A stretch of 64,000 bases of DNA from contig JAPFFF010000065.1 in the NCBI GenBank assembly GCA_039105265.1, positions 372,001 to 436,000 of the forward strand. Reading direction: 5' to 3'. The stretch is from Tritrichomonas musculus. Lineage: Eukaryota; Parabasalia; Tritrichomonadida; Tritrichomonadidae. How positions within the stretch are numbered: the stretch's first letter is position 1; each line of letters begins with the position of its first letter. This document shows positions 39,064 through 51,331 of the stretch, in pieces. Under the pieces are notes generated by a model. The model saw only the letters and a program-made list of their open reading frames with translations. It made no database searches and had not been told where the DNA came from. A program made the translations under genes and the position numbers.

Positions 39064-40568
39064 ATACTATTTTTTTATATAAAAAAGAAATATTTAGCAT
39101 AGTATGGATAATATTCAAAATATTTAGCACTTTAAAAAATATTATATATGAATTTGAAACGCTTTGATAATTCCCCCGCAACTTTATCAATGATTGAAAA
39201 ATGAAGTAATGTTTTTCACTTAATTTTTAATTATACTATATTATATTATATATTTATATAATAGCATTATATAAAATATAATATTCATAGAAATATATGA
39301 TATTTCTTTATTAATTTCAAAGAAATTCCAAAACAAAACAAAAAACGTTAAAATATGATATAAAATATTTTTTAAGGGAGGCTTTTTGATAAATATTTCA
39401 GAAAAAGTTAAATGTTCTGAAAAAAAATAATATTCTCACAAAACTAAATAATTAATTCAAATTTCTAAAACAAATAATAATAATAAAATACATTATATTA
39501 TTTAGAATAATTCAGTATTTATCAATATATTTATTTATATATAAATGTTTATATATTTATTAAATAATATAAAATTGGATTAATAAATTATTTAAGATAA
39601 TATATGAAATTAATAAATTGAATTAACAGAAATAATAAAATTTTTCCAAATTGATTTTCTTTGATATTTATATTATATAGTTTGATTTATATGTATTTTA
39701 TTTATTTATATATATTATAAAGTATAATTAAAAATATAAAGAGAATAATAATTAATCTATATTAAAATATACAGATCTTAAAATTTTTCATTGAGTATTC
39801 AAAAATATTTTTTTTGAAAGATAATTTCTAATAATAATAAATTGTATTATATTGGAATATATGGAATAAATAGCATATTTATTGGAATATAAATATTTAA
39901 GTTTTATCTAACATTATATAAAAAAATATATCCTTCATGTTCTTCAAAATTTACATCAAATCCTTGAATTTTATTTTTGCAAATCGGGCATCAAATACAT
40001 GCGTAAAGATTTTTTTAATTTTAAAAAGCATTGCAAAAATAAAAATAATATATGGTTTTTGATCAATAAGTGCTTCTGTTAGATTATTAAATGATTGAAT
40101 CAATAAATAAAAAGAGAAATTGCAATTAATATTTAAATTTCTTATATAATCATATGACTGAATGTGCTTTTTAAATATTTCTTGGAAATTTCATCAATAA
40201 TATTATTAATCTTTTTTTTGGATTTGTATTGATAGTGAGAATTGTACTAATACTTAAAAAACTCCATTATATTCCATTTTTATTAGAATCTGTTACGTTC
40301 ATTATATTTTAAATAATGATTTTTGGCATATTGTTGAATTCAAGAAAATGTTTAAGTAATATCATTTTAAAATAAATCTTTTATTCTCAATTTAATATTA
40401 AAAGTTTATTAATAAACAAATATATATTAATTATCATAAAATATTTCGTTATAATTGTAAATTCTTGCATAAAAATGATTGAGAATAAACTCAGAAAAAA
40501 AATTTCAATGAAATTCTATTGATTATTTTGATTATTTTTTCCCTGTTTGATTTTGGTGTAAAATAAGT
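39064..40568. other. AT-rich intergenic DNA, nothing recognised
   Basis: Very A/T-rich with many short TA and poly-A tracts. There is no protein-like frame or clean inverted repeat. Confidence 0.5.
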
Positions 40569-40900
40569 TTATCCCAATGGTGGTGAAAATATGCCTTGTT
40601 GATTCAATTGATCAAAATTGCTTCTTGCATTTTTCATCATTTCTTTTTGTTTTTTCTGTTTCATTTTTTCTTCGCTTTTTTGTGACTATCATACTCTATA
40701 AAAACTTCAGACACAATAAATAAGTTTCTTTGAGTATCGTCAAGTATCTTGCCTTTTTTGTGAATAATAAAGCCAAAATAATTATGTACTATTGCAAAAG
40801 AATTTCTTTTGAATAATGTACTAGCATTCATCAGCGATGATTTAATCAATTCATTCATCTCTTCTGGATATTTTTTAAAAAATATCTTACTTTTTATCAA
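40569..40900 (-). pseudogene. Small gene or remnant with one frame change
   Basis: A protein-like frame lacks an ATG at its 5' edge; the first in-frame ATG reads MNELIKSSLMNASTLFKRNS. It runs through FAIVHNYFGFIIHKKGKI to an A-run near 40663. There a one-base-type shift leads into a second natural-looking frame, KMKQKKQKEMMKNARSNFD, ending ...GIFSPPLG before a stop at 40569-40571. I do not recognise the family. Either a decayed host gene or a sequencing slip in the A-run would explain it. Confidence 0.4.
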
Positions 40901-41416
40901 TTCTTTTTAAATATTTTAATTTGTTTTGTATAGATTAAATAATTTAATTAAAAAAACTTATGATATTTTCACAAAATTTTTATTTATATATGTTTCTAAG
41001 ATTTCTGAAAAATATTTCAATTGTTTCAATTATAATAATTTTAAAAATAATATATGAATATTTTTGCATAAACTAAAAATTGTAAAATGAAATAATTAAG
41101 AAATATAATATTTATTAAATGCTTATTTCTATATTAGAATATATTTTAATAATATTTTTTTTCTAGTTACGTCACCTATGTAAATATATATTTCCATATA
41201 ATCTTCTCAATTTTATTCATTGAAAAATATATTTTCCTTGATTAATCTTTAATATTTATTATATAATTTTGCATTATTAATCTTTTCTAAATATAAGTGA
41301 TTATTTCTGAAGTAATGACAATGATATATCCATTTGATCATATTTATTATAATAATAATAAAAATATTTTTGAAAAGACTAGTTAAAATGACATATTTTT
41401 TAATATTGAAGAATAT
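40901..41416. other. AT-rich spacer
   Basis: No gene, repeat or RNA is recognised. Confidence 0.4.
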
Positions 41417-41662
41417 TTATTGAAAAATATGAAAAGATTTCAGAATGTTCTTCAAATATTTCTTGAAGATGAAGAAAGATAATAATATTAAATCATTCAA
41501 TTTTTCATGATCAACTAAAATGTAATTTGAAATTTCAAAGAAATCTCCCATTTGTTTCTGAATGAAAAGATTTGATTGCAATGTAAACTTTATCTTCGTT
41601 GTTATCACTGTTATTATTGCAAAGCTTGCTTGAATTTCTGAAGAGAGATTCAATGTTGACAA
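41417..41662 (-). pseudogene. Gene fragment without a start codon
   Basis: An 81-codon frame of natural composition, including KQMGDFFEISNYILVDHEKL, lacks an ATG at its beginning. It may be the N-terminal piece of one of the large trichomonad repeat-protein families, but no domain can be assigned. Its real status is uncertain. Confidence 0.25.
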
Positions 41663-41888
41663 TTATTTGATGTTTTTCAATGCATCTTACACTTTGAGTC
41701 TATTTGTTGAATATCAAATGTAAAATGTACAGTTAATTTGGTATTCGTTGTATTTGAGTATCTCTAAGAATTAAATAATTTGATAATATTACAATTTCAT
41801 GCAAAAGCAAAAGTAACTTTCAATATTTCTCAAGGAATTGTTAGTGTAATTATTTTTTTATGAAATTATAATAATACTAATAAATTTG

Positions 41889-43934
41889 TTAGAAGTAATT
41901 TCCAAACAGATCAAAATGGACAAACATCAAATTCAATTTATCACTCCAGTTTTCTCCTGTTTGAACGAGTCTCACAATTCTCGTTGGCGGACTTGGCTGT
42001 GCAAATTCATAGATGTCAAGATCTTCATGTTCGTTTTCTGTTTTCTCGTTAATTTCGATCAGCGTTGTCCATGACGACTCTGGCTTACTCGAGTCATCTG
42101 TGCAAATCACTTTGTAGCTCCTCAGCTTGTGTGGATTACCTCTCTCGAGTCTGAAACCGTTAAGAACAGCTGTTCCTCGTGTCAGCTCAACTTGAAACCA
42201 CGAATTTTCATAAGCATAAGTGCAAATAATGTGTTCTGCATTGATTGAGTGGAAACTGTTGAAGTCGAAATATGGAGCAGAAATGATGACTGGACACTTG
42301 TGCGGGTCTTCGTTTTCACTCTCACTAACAAGTGTCGAAAAGACTCCTCTTGAATACCTCGGCTCTGTTGATAAAAGTTCAATTCCTTTGATGAATAGAC
42401 CATTGGTGCCTTCGTCCCAGTTCGGTCCTGTCTGTGTGAAGCGAACTTTTCTGCCTCGAGTTGGTGCAAAGCTGACTGTCATGTCTTTGTATTCACCATT
42501 CAGTTCTCCCGCTTCTTTTATTGAAATCACTGTTTCACCTTCAACTGAAATGTCAAATGACTTAGGAAAAAATATATTAGAAGAAAATATTTTGACGCCA
42601 CTGATCGTGACTGCTGCCTCAAGTTCAAATTCAATGAAGAAATTTCCAGAATTGTCTGTGAAAAAGATATCATTATTATGAGGAAGAAGGAGGCTGTAGA
42701 TGTCAGCTGATGATTGAGATGCGATGAAGAGTCTGTCGAAGGGAGTTTTCTGTTTGTCCTTCAGCTGGCCAAGAATTCCTGGTCCTTCCTTGCTCATTCC
42801 AACTGAGAAAAACCTTTTGCATGAGTCCAAAATCTGCAACTTTGTCTCTCCGATTTCTTCTTCTTTTTCTCTTTTAATTCTTTCAATTTCATTATCCTTC
42901 TCTTTGATTGTCTCTTTCAATTTTTCAATTTAACAAATTAATCTCTTTTCTAGTGAAGAAATTTCTGATTCTTTCTCTTTTTGCATTGATGAAAGTTCAA
43001 TTTTAAGTGAAGAAATTTCTGATTCTTTCTCTTTTTGCATTGATGAAAGTTGAGTTTTAAGTGAAGAAATTTCTGATTCTTTCTCTTTTTGCATTGATGA
43101 AAGTTGAGTTTTAAGTGAAGAAATTTCTGATTCCAATTGGTCATTTTTTTCTCGAACAAATGCAATTTCTTCAGATTGTTTCATGATCGTGTTCTTATGT
43201 TCATTGTAAAATCCAAGTAATGTCAAAACCACTGATGAGTTGATGAAGTCAAAATAAACTTCTGAATTTTTTTGATACATTTTTTCAATGAATTCAATGT
43301 CTTCTCGGCCAATGTTCGCAAATGAAAGTAATATCGAGGCTTCTGATCCATATTTATCAATACTCTTTAGAAGAAAATCATTCATTTTGTTGTTGTTGGT
43401 AGTTTGATTAGTTTTCTGTGCATATTTGGTCATTATGCGATATAATGTGGAAACTGGTAATGTCAGTAGTTCTTATTTCTGAATGTATTCTTCAAATTTA
43501 TCACTGATAATGTTTTCAAATGTGTCATCGTTGAATGATGTAACATATTTGCAATTTATAAGGATTTTGAGCGCAAGTTCGTTTTGATGAGAAAAGATAT
43601 ATTCTTTGGTTGCTTCTTTTAATTCTTCAATATCATATTTCGTGGATAAATAATGAAGTGGAATAATATTGTCGTCATTGAGTGGAATCTCTATATGTTG
43701 AACATAATTGATAAAACAATAGATTGTTTCTTCTTGAAGGTCTAGCATATCTCCAATATCTTCTTCAATGAGATCAATATTAGTAGTGTATTGAAGTTCT
43801 TCGTAGTTTGTTAGAAAAAAGTTAGAAGAGAGTTTGAAATAACTGATTTTTATCGGATATTGTTTGTTTTTATAAACAAAGTAATGCGTATCAGGGAATT
43901 CCTTTAAGCATTTAATAATTTTATGATTTGGCAT
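41889..43934 (-). pseudogene. BTB-coiled coil-F5/8C (discoidin) gene with two in-frame stops
   Basis: One reading frame of 682 codons runs from ATG43934 to the stop at 41889, interrupted only by TAA at 43473-43475 and TAA at 42930-42932. Residues 1-153 are a BTB/POZ-type domain (YKNKQYPIKISYFKLSSNFF and following helices). Next comes the BTB-trailing segment ELLTLPVSTLYRI, which begins directly after the first stop. It is followed by a coiled coil with near-identical repeats of SLKTQLSSMQKEKESEIS. Two F5/8 type C modules end the protein, each with an FTQTGPNW- or LVQTGENW-like strand. This BTB-coil-discoidin order is typical of Tritrichomonas adaptor-like families. Two point stops in a preserved frame suggest recent loss; readthrough or sequence error is possible. 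Kept as a host pseudogene. Confidence 0.8.
42954..43130 (-). repeat. 54-bp coding minisatellite in the coiled coil
   Basis: A 54-bp unit, encoding 18 residues with LKTQLSSMQKEKESEISS, is repeated just over three times with almost no change. Recent slippage or unequal exchange within the BTB gene explains it. Confidence 0.85.
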
Positions 43935-44038
43935 TACACTGAATGATTTTTTGTAAAAAAAATAAAAAAATTTGACTTTCTAAAAAATTCTCTGAAAAAA
44001 TTATTTTTAAAGAATTGTAAAAATTTGAAAGGTTAAAA

Positions 44039-44120
44039 GACACGATGGCCGAGTGGTTAAGGCGTGGGATTAGAGTCCCCATGGGTTTATCCCGCATCAG
44101 TTCGAATCTGGTTCGTGTCG
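44039..44120 (+). tRNA. tRNA-Ser, anticodon AGA
   Basis: The 82-nt cloverleaf has acceptor arms GACACGA and TCGTGTC, a D-arm GCC-GAGTGGTTAA-GGC and an anticodon loop TTAGAGT with AGA at 44072-44074. The long variable arm GGGTTTATCCC is expected for serine tRNA. The T-arm is ATCAG-TTCGAAT-CTGGT, followed by discriminator G. The anticodon stem has one A-C pair next to the loop. A T-run at 44121-44137 is a good Pol III terminator. No intron and no encoded CCA. Confidence 0.93.
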
Positions 44121-44177
44121 TTTTTTTTTTTTTTTTTAGAAAAAAAATGGAAAACTTTGATAAAAAATGATAAAAAC

Positions 44178-44182
<5 letters not shown>

Positions 44183-44212
<30 letters not shown>
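44183..44212. repeat. TA microsatellite
   Basis: About fourteen TA units in a row, between the tRNA and the kinase-Sel1 pseudogene. Confidence 0.85.
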
Positions 44213-44215
<3 letters not shown>

Positions 44216-44362
44216 GCATTTTATTATATGCATTTTATATCATTATATAGTTGGAATAACTAAGAATAAATGCTTTCTTAAAATTTTGTTTTCATTCTGA
44301 AATTTTGCATAAAGATGAAATGTATAAAGAAATGATAGTATTGAATAAACTAAAACAAAACA

Positions 44363-47300
44363 TTAAAAATTCATTAAATCTTCACCAAAACCTTCATAAA
44401 AACACTCATTTTGTTCTCGTATTTTTGAAGTTTGCTTGATAATTTGACACTTTTCCTGTTGAAGTAGTTCGTGCAAAGAAATATATTTTTCTCTAATATA
44501 AATAAAATTAGCTGTTCGATAAATGTGATATATATGATTAAGTGAGTAATTCTTATGCTTTGATAAAGTAGCAAAAAGATATTTATCAAATATTGTTGAT
44601 AATTCAAATGTTTTTTTGATATTTTGGAGAATTTCTTATTTAATTATTTCCAAATTATTTGTATTGTATTTTTTTCATAAATATTAAGCAAATTAGTACA
44701 TTTGCAGCAAAGAAATTACATAAAGATGATTTAATTAATAAATCGATTGATTCATTAAACTTTTCATTCAATTCATCTTCTTCACCTTCATCCAAAAGAA
44801 CATTTGCTAAATTGTGCATTGAAACTGCGTTATTGCTTTCTTTTATTGATTCAGTGAAATATTCTTTTGATAAGACAATGTTTTTCTCAATTGCATTAAA
44901 TCCATGTTGGAAAATAACACCAAGATTGTTTTTGGCGTATGTTTCTTTTGAAACAGATGCTTCTTTGTATAAATGAATTGATTCTTGAATATTACGTTCT
45001 ACATATTTTCCTTCAAGATAAAAATCAGCCATGATCATTTGGGCTAAACTAAAATCTTGTTTTTATTGTTTTTCTCAACAAATATTCCATCCCAATAAAT
45101 TATTCCAAGATTATATTGTGCTTGTTTATGATTCTGACAAGCAGCAAGTTTGAAATAATAAAGTGGCATATTGATATCTTGTTTAACAAGTTCATTATTG
45201 TAATATATAACACCAAGATAATATTGGGCTTCTCGAACATTTTGATTAGCAGCAAGTGTAAAAAAAATGAATCGATTTTTCAATATTTTGTGAGTTTTTA
45301 GGCAAGTTGTAATATATAACTCCCAAAAAATGTCTTGCTGTTCTATGGTTTTGGTTAACAGCAAGTGTAAAATAATGAATAGACTTGCTTATATCATGTG
45401 GAATACTTTTTTCAGAAAAATATATAATACCAAGAAAACACATTGAATCAGCATGATTTTGATTTGCTGCTAATGTAAAATAATAAATAGATTTAGGGAT
45501 GTCAGGACTGTCATGAATTCCTTTCAGATAAATGGTACCGAGAAAATATTGGGCACTTGGGTCATTTTGATCAATTGAGGGTTTCAAATATTGAAGAGTT
45601 TTATTGATATCTGGAGCGATATATTCTCCTTCAAAATATATTTTTGTGCAGTCACATCATTTCGATTTGCAGCCAATGTTAAATAATAAATGCATTTGCA
45701 GATATTTTGGACAACACCTTCACCTCGATAATATATAAAGGCCAACAAAACTTGTGCACTAGTGTGATTTTGATTAGCCGCAAGAGTTAAATAATGAATG
45801 ATTTTATCAATATATTGTGTAATTTCTTTTTGGTCATAGTATACACATCCAAGTGAAAATTGTGCTTCTGAATGATTTTGGTCTGCAACGAGCGTAAAAT
45901 AGTGAATGGATTTGTTGATATCACGTTTAACATATTTTCCTTTATTATATATAACACCAAGTTGATATTGAGATTTTACTTCTTTCTGATTAGCTGCAAG
46001 AGTAAAATACTGGATTGACTTATCAATATCTCGTTTAACATATTTTCCTTCATAGTAAATCCAAGATTATAGTTGCCATTTGGGTCATTTTTATCTGCTG
46101 AAAGTTTAAAGTAATGAATAGCTTTATTAATATCACGTTGACCATGTTTTCCTTCAAAATAAAAAACACCAAGTTTATTTTGTGCCCATAATGAATTGCT
46201 TTGTTAATACTCCTTTGAACAAATATTCATTCAAAATAAATGCTGCCAAGTACATATTGAGCATCTATTTGGTTTTGGGTAGCTGCAAGAGTTAAATAAT
46301 GAATACCTTTGTCAACATCACGTACAACATATTTTCCTTCAATATAAATATTGCCAAGTATAAATTGTGCATTTTTTTGGTTTTGCTCCGCTTCAAGAGT
46401 TAAATAATGTACGCTTTTGTTAATGTTACGTTGATAATATCTTTCTTCAATATAAACCATTCCTATAATGTATCTTGTATATGATATTTCATTACAATTA
46501 TAAAATACATAAAAGTCGTTCAAAAGCTGAATTTGGTTTAATGGAGATACGTTGTATTCAAAAAGTTTTCCTATTCCATTTAATTCATCTTCTGAAATAT
46601 CTTCAATTTTTTGATGTTGAAATCTGAATTTTATAAAAAAAATAAAAAGCATAATGATTGAATTTCTGTATTAGTTCAGTTATGTTTGGCCGCTTATCGG
46701 GATCTTTTTGATTGCATTGATTATAAATTGAAAACATTTCAGAAAATATATTGCTATTTATTTCATTATGTGATTTTTCTGCTTCATTTGGAGGAACTTT
46801 TTCCAATAAAATATAATAAATCATCTTGCCAATTGAATAAATGTCAGCTTTTGACGTTTGAATCATTCCATATTCACTCAATTCTGGTGATACAAATTCT
46901 GAATTCCATTTATTAGTATATTCGATATCTTCTCTTGTTTCAATAATCATTTGCTCAAAATCAATAAGAACGACTTGATTGTTTTCATCAATAATGACAT
47001 TGTTTTGTTTCAAGTCTCTGTAGATAAATTTATACTTGTGAAGATAGTCAAAGCAATGCAAAAGTTCAGAAATAATTTGAACTCTATGGTTGAATTTTAA
47101 ATTGAGTCCTTTGATATCAGCCAAAGTTGATCCTTTAATAAATTCATAAATAATAGAAATTTTCTCATTGCTTTCAATTGTTCCATAAAATCTTGGGAAA
47201 AGTGGATGATGAAGATGTTTACAATTGCCAATTTCTCTCTTAATAAATTGAGAATCATTTGTTTTTTGCTTTTTAATTGCAAAAAGTTGTTCACTGTCAA

Positions 47301-47418
47301 AATGATAATTTAAAGAAATTAAGCCGCTATCACCGCAATTAATCTGTTTTAATAATATGAATTCATCTTCATCAAATTTTCTTTCATCTATGTCTAAAAA
47401 GTGCTCAATATTTGCCAA
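44363..47418 (-). pseudogene. Kinase-Sel1-repeat gene, broken by several frameshifts
   Basis: The 5' part (46603-47418, 271 codons) is a kinase domain: FAIKKQ, FIYRDLKQNNVIID, LIDFEQ where DFG is expected, FVSPEL and DPDKRPNITEL. It then shifts frame near 46603-46650 into Sel1-like repeats (46227-46652), with LGNIYIEGKYV-type units. Further Sel1 repeats continue in changing frames through 45246-45587, 45044-45364 and 44655-45038. The natural C-terminus is in another frame (44363-44600) and includes KYISLHELLQQEKCQIIKQ and REQNECFYEGFGEDL, a tail typical of this trichomonad family. I count at least five frame breaks. The order kinase then Sel1 array is an expanded family in trichomonads, so this is a clear dead member. 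The ORF pieces should not be annotated as separate genes. Confidence 0.85.
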
Positions 47419-47460
47419 AAAATCTGAAATTCGATCTGTTTTGCATTTAAAATAACTTTT

Positions 47461-47937
47461 TTAAATAAAATATGCAGACAAACTTGGTTTAATTTTTAGC
47501 CAAATATCAATTATTTTTTTGTTACTTGAAACTATTCCAAATGATTTCTCAAATGCACTTATTTCTTCCCTTAAAATAGAAATATCATTTTTTTTGCCAA
47601 CTTTGAATGGAAATATGTCTATGAATTTCTCTCGTGAATCAGATAAAAAGAAAAATTTGTCTTCAATGAGTTCAAAATCAAAGAGTTTTTTGAGAATGTT
47701 TTGATATGAATAAGGAATAATAAGTAACTGATCATCATAACAGAAAATAAAATATTCATTAATTTTATGAATTATTATAAAATTAGATTTTTGTATACCC
47801 GATTTATATTCTTCTTGAAAATCGTCATCTTTGTTAATCAGCAGGAATCAGATATTATTAACCGATTTATTAAAACGTATTTTGGTCATCTTAATCTGTT
47901 TATTATCAAAGAGTTCCTTGATTTGATTAAAATCCAT
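47461..47937 (-). pseudogene. Unassigned host gene fragment with one in-frame TGA
   Basis: A minus-strand frame runs from ATG47937 (MDFNQIKELFDNKQIK) to the stop at 47461, with a single TGA at 47848-47850. Its composition is natural, for example EYFIFCYDDQLLIIPYSY and IDIFPFKVGKKNDISILREE. I do not recognise the family. The 5.9-kb inverted-repeat element begins 33 bp upstream of this ATG. The DNA just beyond that element (53902-53990, minus strand) is also an open natural-looking frame up to the duplication, in a frame that differs from this one by a shift. The element may have cut a longer gene. The Sel1-kinase pseudogene starts right after it. Confidence 0.5.
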
Positions 47938-47969
47938 GAGAACAAAGAATTTTTTAATTCAATTTTATC

Positions 47970-48924
47970 GGGAGATGATAAAATTTTCCACTTTTTTCAC
48001 TTCACATTTCGTTTTTTTTAAATAAAAAAATAAAAATTGTGAATTTTTTAAAAATTTTTTAAAAAATAGTGATTTTTTTTGAGAAAATTCAAAAAATAGT
48101 GAGTTTTTTTTACCAATCAATGCAAAGAATGCAGCGAAAAAATCCCAAAAAAATATATTTTGGTCACTGACTGATGAAGATTAAAGTGACGTGAGTTTCA
48201 TCCGAAAATTCCTTATCTACTCAAGATATATAATTAGATTGCGGCTAATTCCTCAAAAATAAGCATATAAGTGCGTGAATGTTGTGTATGATCAGAATAT
48301 ACATTACATATTGCGATATAAAAGTTCAACTCATCGATTTTCAAATCAACGATTGATATCTAATAATCGCAATTTTTAGTTTTTCAATTTAGACAGAAAG
48401 AAATATATCGTTAAATAACATTCTTCATAGTTTTTCGCATATGATTTTAACAAAAAAATTGATAGAAAGCTTTTTAAAAATCTGTCATTTATTAATGATA
48501 TTTTTAAATTGATATGAATATGGTAAATAAAAATGCATCAAATGCATGATATATTTAATAAGATTTAAAAATACACTACTACTTTTTTCTAGTTTTGTTT
48601 TTTAAAGGATAAAAATCAAGATTTTTAATAAATTTAAACTTATTATAAACGTAATTCAAATGTAATCTCGATATTTCATCAGTAATTTTTATCAATTTTT
48701 AATTTTATATTCGTAAAAACATACATTTGCATTATAATGATCATTTTTGTTATTATGATAAAATCAAGAATTGATATATGAGCATTTAAAATTTTTAAAT
48801 GAATTCTATAACTTACTTTAAAATTTTCAATAGTTTATTTGATTTTGAATTATGATAATATCTTAGTCATTGAACAATAATAATGACATTTATTCTATTA
48901 TATATTATAGAAGATTGGTGAAAA
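47970..48924 (+). repeat. Left inverted arm of the 5.9-kb element
   Basis: Reverse complement of 52947-53901. Identity is essentially complete where read, with a few changes only in the outermost 20 bp and the innermost 15 bp. Confidence 0.9.
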
Positions 48925-49114
48925 CTTTAAATTAATTAAATTAATTAATTTAATTTCATTCTTATATCTTTTGAAACATGACAATTAATTTTATTTTAAA
49001 AATCGATATGTATAGTAGATAAATAAAACTTTGAACCATGAAAATGAGTAATACATTGCAATAACTATTATTATTAAGTTAATAATACTTTTTAGACATC
49101 AAACAAATTCTTTT

Positions 49115-49145
<31 letters not shown>

Positions 49146-49157
49146 TGAAAAAAGCAT

Positions 49158-49308
49158 TATCCCTTTCGGCCGTATGCCGTAATTGAAGATTTTTTTATGT
49201 AAAGTATTCAAAAAGTTGCACTTTTGCCGTGTGCCGTAGAAATTTTGTAAAATAAACTATTCAATGAACGACCAAATAGCCGTATTTTACAAAACCGCCG
49301 AAGGGATA
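49158..49308. mobile_element. 151-bp MITE with 9-bp duplication
   Basis: AAAAAGCAT occurs directly on both sides (49149-49157 and 49309-49317). The ends are TATCCCTTTCGGC and, inverted, TATCCCTTCGGC. The interior repeats GCCGTATGCCGTA and GCCGTGTGCCGTA. It is nested inside the 5.9-kb element, right after an A-run. Confidence 0.75.
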
Positions 49309-49385
49309 AAAAAGCATAAATAACCAAATTTTATTTCAAATAACCTATAAAATAGAATAATTCATGATGTTTAATATAATAAATA

Positions 49386-51331
49386 GGGGAACTTTTTTTA
49401 GCCCCCAAAAATTGAAAGGAAAAATGGGGGAAAAAATGTAAAAATATAGGGGGGTCAACCGTAAAATTTTTGTCAAAATTTTAAAGCAAACTTAAAATCT
49501 GAGAATTTTTGTATAATAATTATATAACTATATAGTTCATTGAATATACTATTTATTAAAAATATTTTTTCCTAATTTTATCTATAGGGCCAAAAAAGGC
49601 AAAGCATTAAAGTTGTAATGACTTGTGATTTGAAAATTGAGTTATTTCTTAAAAATTTTCAGTAAAATCATTAAGATAATTAATAAAAGACTTTGTTCTG
49701 CCATTGAAATGATTTTAAAACGAGTTTAAATGTGATAATTTTATAATTCTGCTCTTTAATTACATAAAATGTTATATGATAGTTATATTCTAAATGATTA
49801 TATGAAATTGATGCAAATGTAATAAAAATATTAAAAAATAAGAGAGAAAATCTATTAAAAATCAATTTTATGATAAATTGAAATATATATCATTGATTAT
49901 ATTATTATGATATTTAAATAATTTAAATTGTGATTCAAAAATTAATTTTAAATTGATAACCTAAGCAAATAAATATTATCATAATAACCTTCTTGAATAA
50001 AACTTAAAATATTAATCAATTTGATAAATAATCAAAAAAGCCACTTTTTTATAAAATGGTGAATTATGGATAATTTTTTTTTAATTTTCGAAAAGTTGTT
50101 GCCTTTTGTGGACCTATAGATGAAATTTAATAATAAATATTTTAAAATAAACTATATAAAGTAAGGAATATATTTCCATCATTTATTTATCATTATCTTT
50201 AAAAAATATATTTTTTGACACATCTTCGGCGGTTGACCCCCCTATGTAAAAATGTGTTTTTTAGCCCCCACTTTTTTGAAAACTTTTTCAATTGAAAATA
50301 ATCGTAAATTTTATTTAAAAAAAGAGCAAAAAAAGCATATTAAAATAAAATAAATGCAAAAAAAAAGGAAGTTATGTGTTAAAAAACATATAAAGATAAA
50401 AATAAAACGAAAAATTCTAAAAAACATCAATAATTCTTGATGATTACTCAATTAAGATAAACTATTTAATGATTGATAGAATAAAAAGGGAAAAAATCAT
50501 TAACTCATACTGGAAATTATATATTATCTCAAAAAAAGCCATAAAGCTGGTGTTTATATTAACATGAATAAATTATTAAATTTCATATTCATTATAAAAA
50601 TATGAAAGTATAATGTCTGGTTTAAGTTTAAAATCATTTTGGGCAAAAAGAAAATGCTGCTGCGTTAAATAATTTAATTAAATTGATACTAAATAAGATT
50701 TAGTGTGTTTCTTTTATCACCAAAAATTTTGTGAGAATATATGGTTGTAATATTAACTTTTTGAAAACACTCTGACCATATAAACTATCAAAAATATATA
50801 AAAAAAATCGTTTAGCAAAAGCAAAAAAAAGTCGTTTAGTTTTTTTTAATGAACAACAAAAATAATTAAAAATAGAGAAATTCTTTGGTGAATAAAATAA
50901 TAAACGATATTCGAAAATAATTACACATATATAACCAAAAACGCAAAAAAATTTTTAGAATATATAATCTTTGATTAAACAAAACATTATATATAGAAAA
51001 AATATTATGAATAAAACCTTTAATCATTTTATTTCTATCAAATTCAAGAGATAAGATGTCCTTTTTACCTATAAATAGAGATAAATAATAATATCTTTTT
51101 TTATTTTCAACAAATTCTATTTATTTATTTAGTAATATCCATAAAGGAGCAACAAAGAAAAAATATTTTGGGAAATACTTGCGAAATGTAAAGTCTATGG
51201 GATGAAAAACACTTATGAATAAAAAAAATTGGGGGCTAAAATACAACTTTCAATAAAAAAATAAACAAAAAATCATTTAGCCCCCAAAAAGAAATGTGAT
51301 ATGAAAAATGGGGGCTAGAATGCATTTTCCC
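49386..51331. mobile_element. 1.9-kb nested element with 9-bp duplication
   Basis: TAATAAATA occurs at 49377-49385 and 51332-51340. The ends GGGGAACTTTTTTTAGCCCC and, inverted, GGGAAAATGCATTCTAGCCC share the TAGCCCCCA motif, which recurs inside at 50259 and 51277. There is no coding frame. The duplication is AT-rich, so chance cannot be wholly excluded. It contains the further element at 49449-50242. Confidence 0.65.
49449..50242. mobile_element. 794-bp element nested in the 1.9-kb element
   Basis: The inverted ends GGGGGGTCAACCG are perfect for 13 bp and flanked by TA on both sides. Just outside both ends lie further inverted matches (GGGGG...TGTAAAAAT), so the true ends may be slightly wider. 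It is non-coding. Confidence 0.6.

Noticed and set aside
42220-42681. 153-codon plus-strand frame in the F5/8C region
   Set aside because: Antisense to a recognisable discoidin-type coding region.
47767-48021. 84-codon plus-strand frame
   Set aside because: It crosses the boundary of the 5.9-kb element and is antisense to the host gene remnant.
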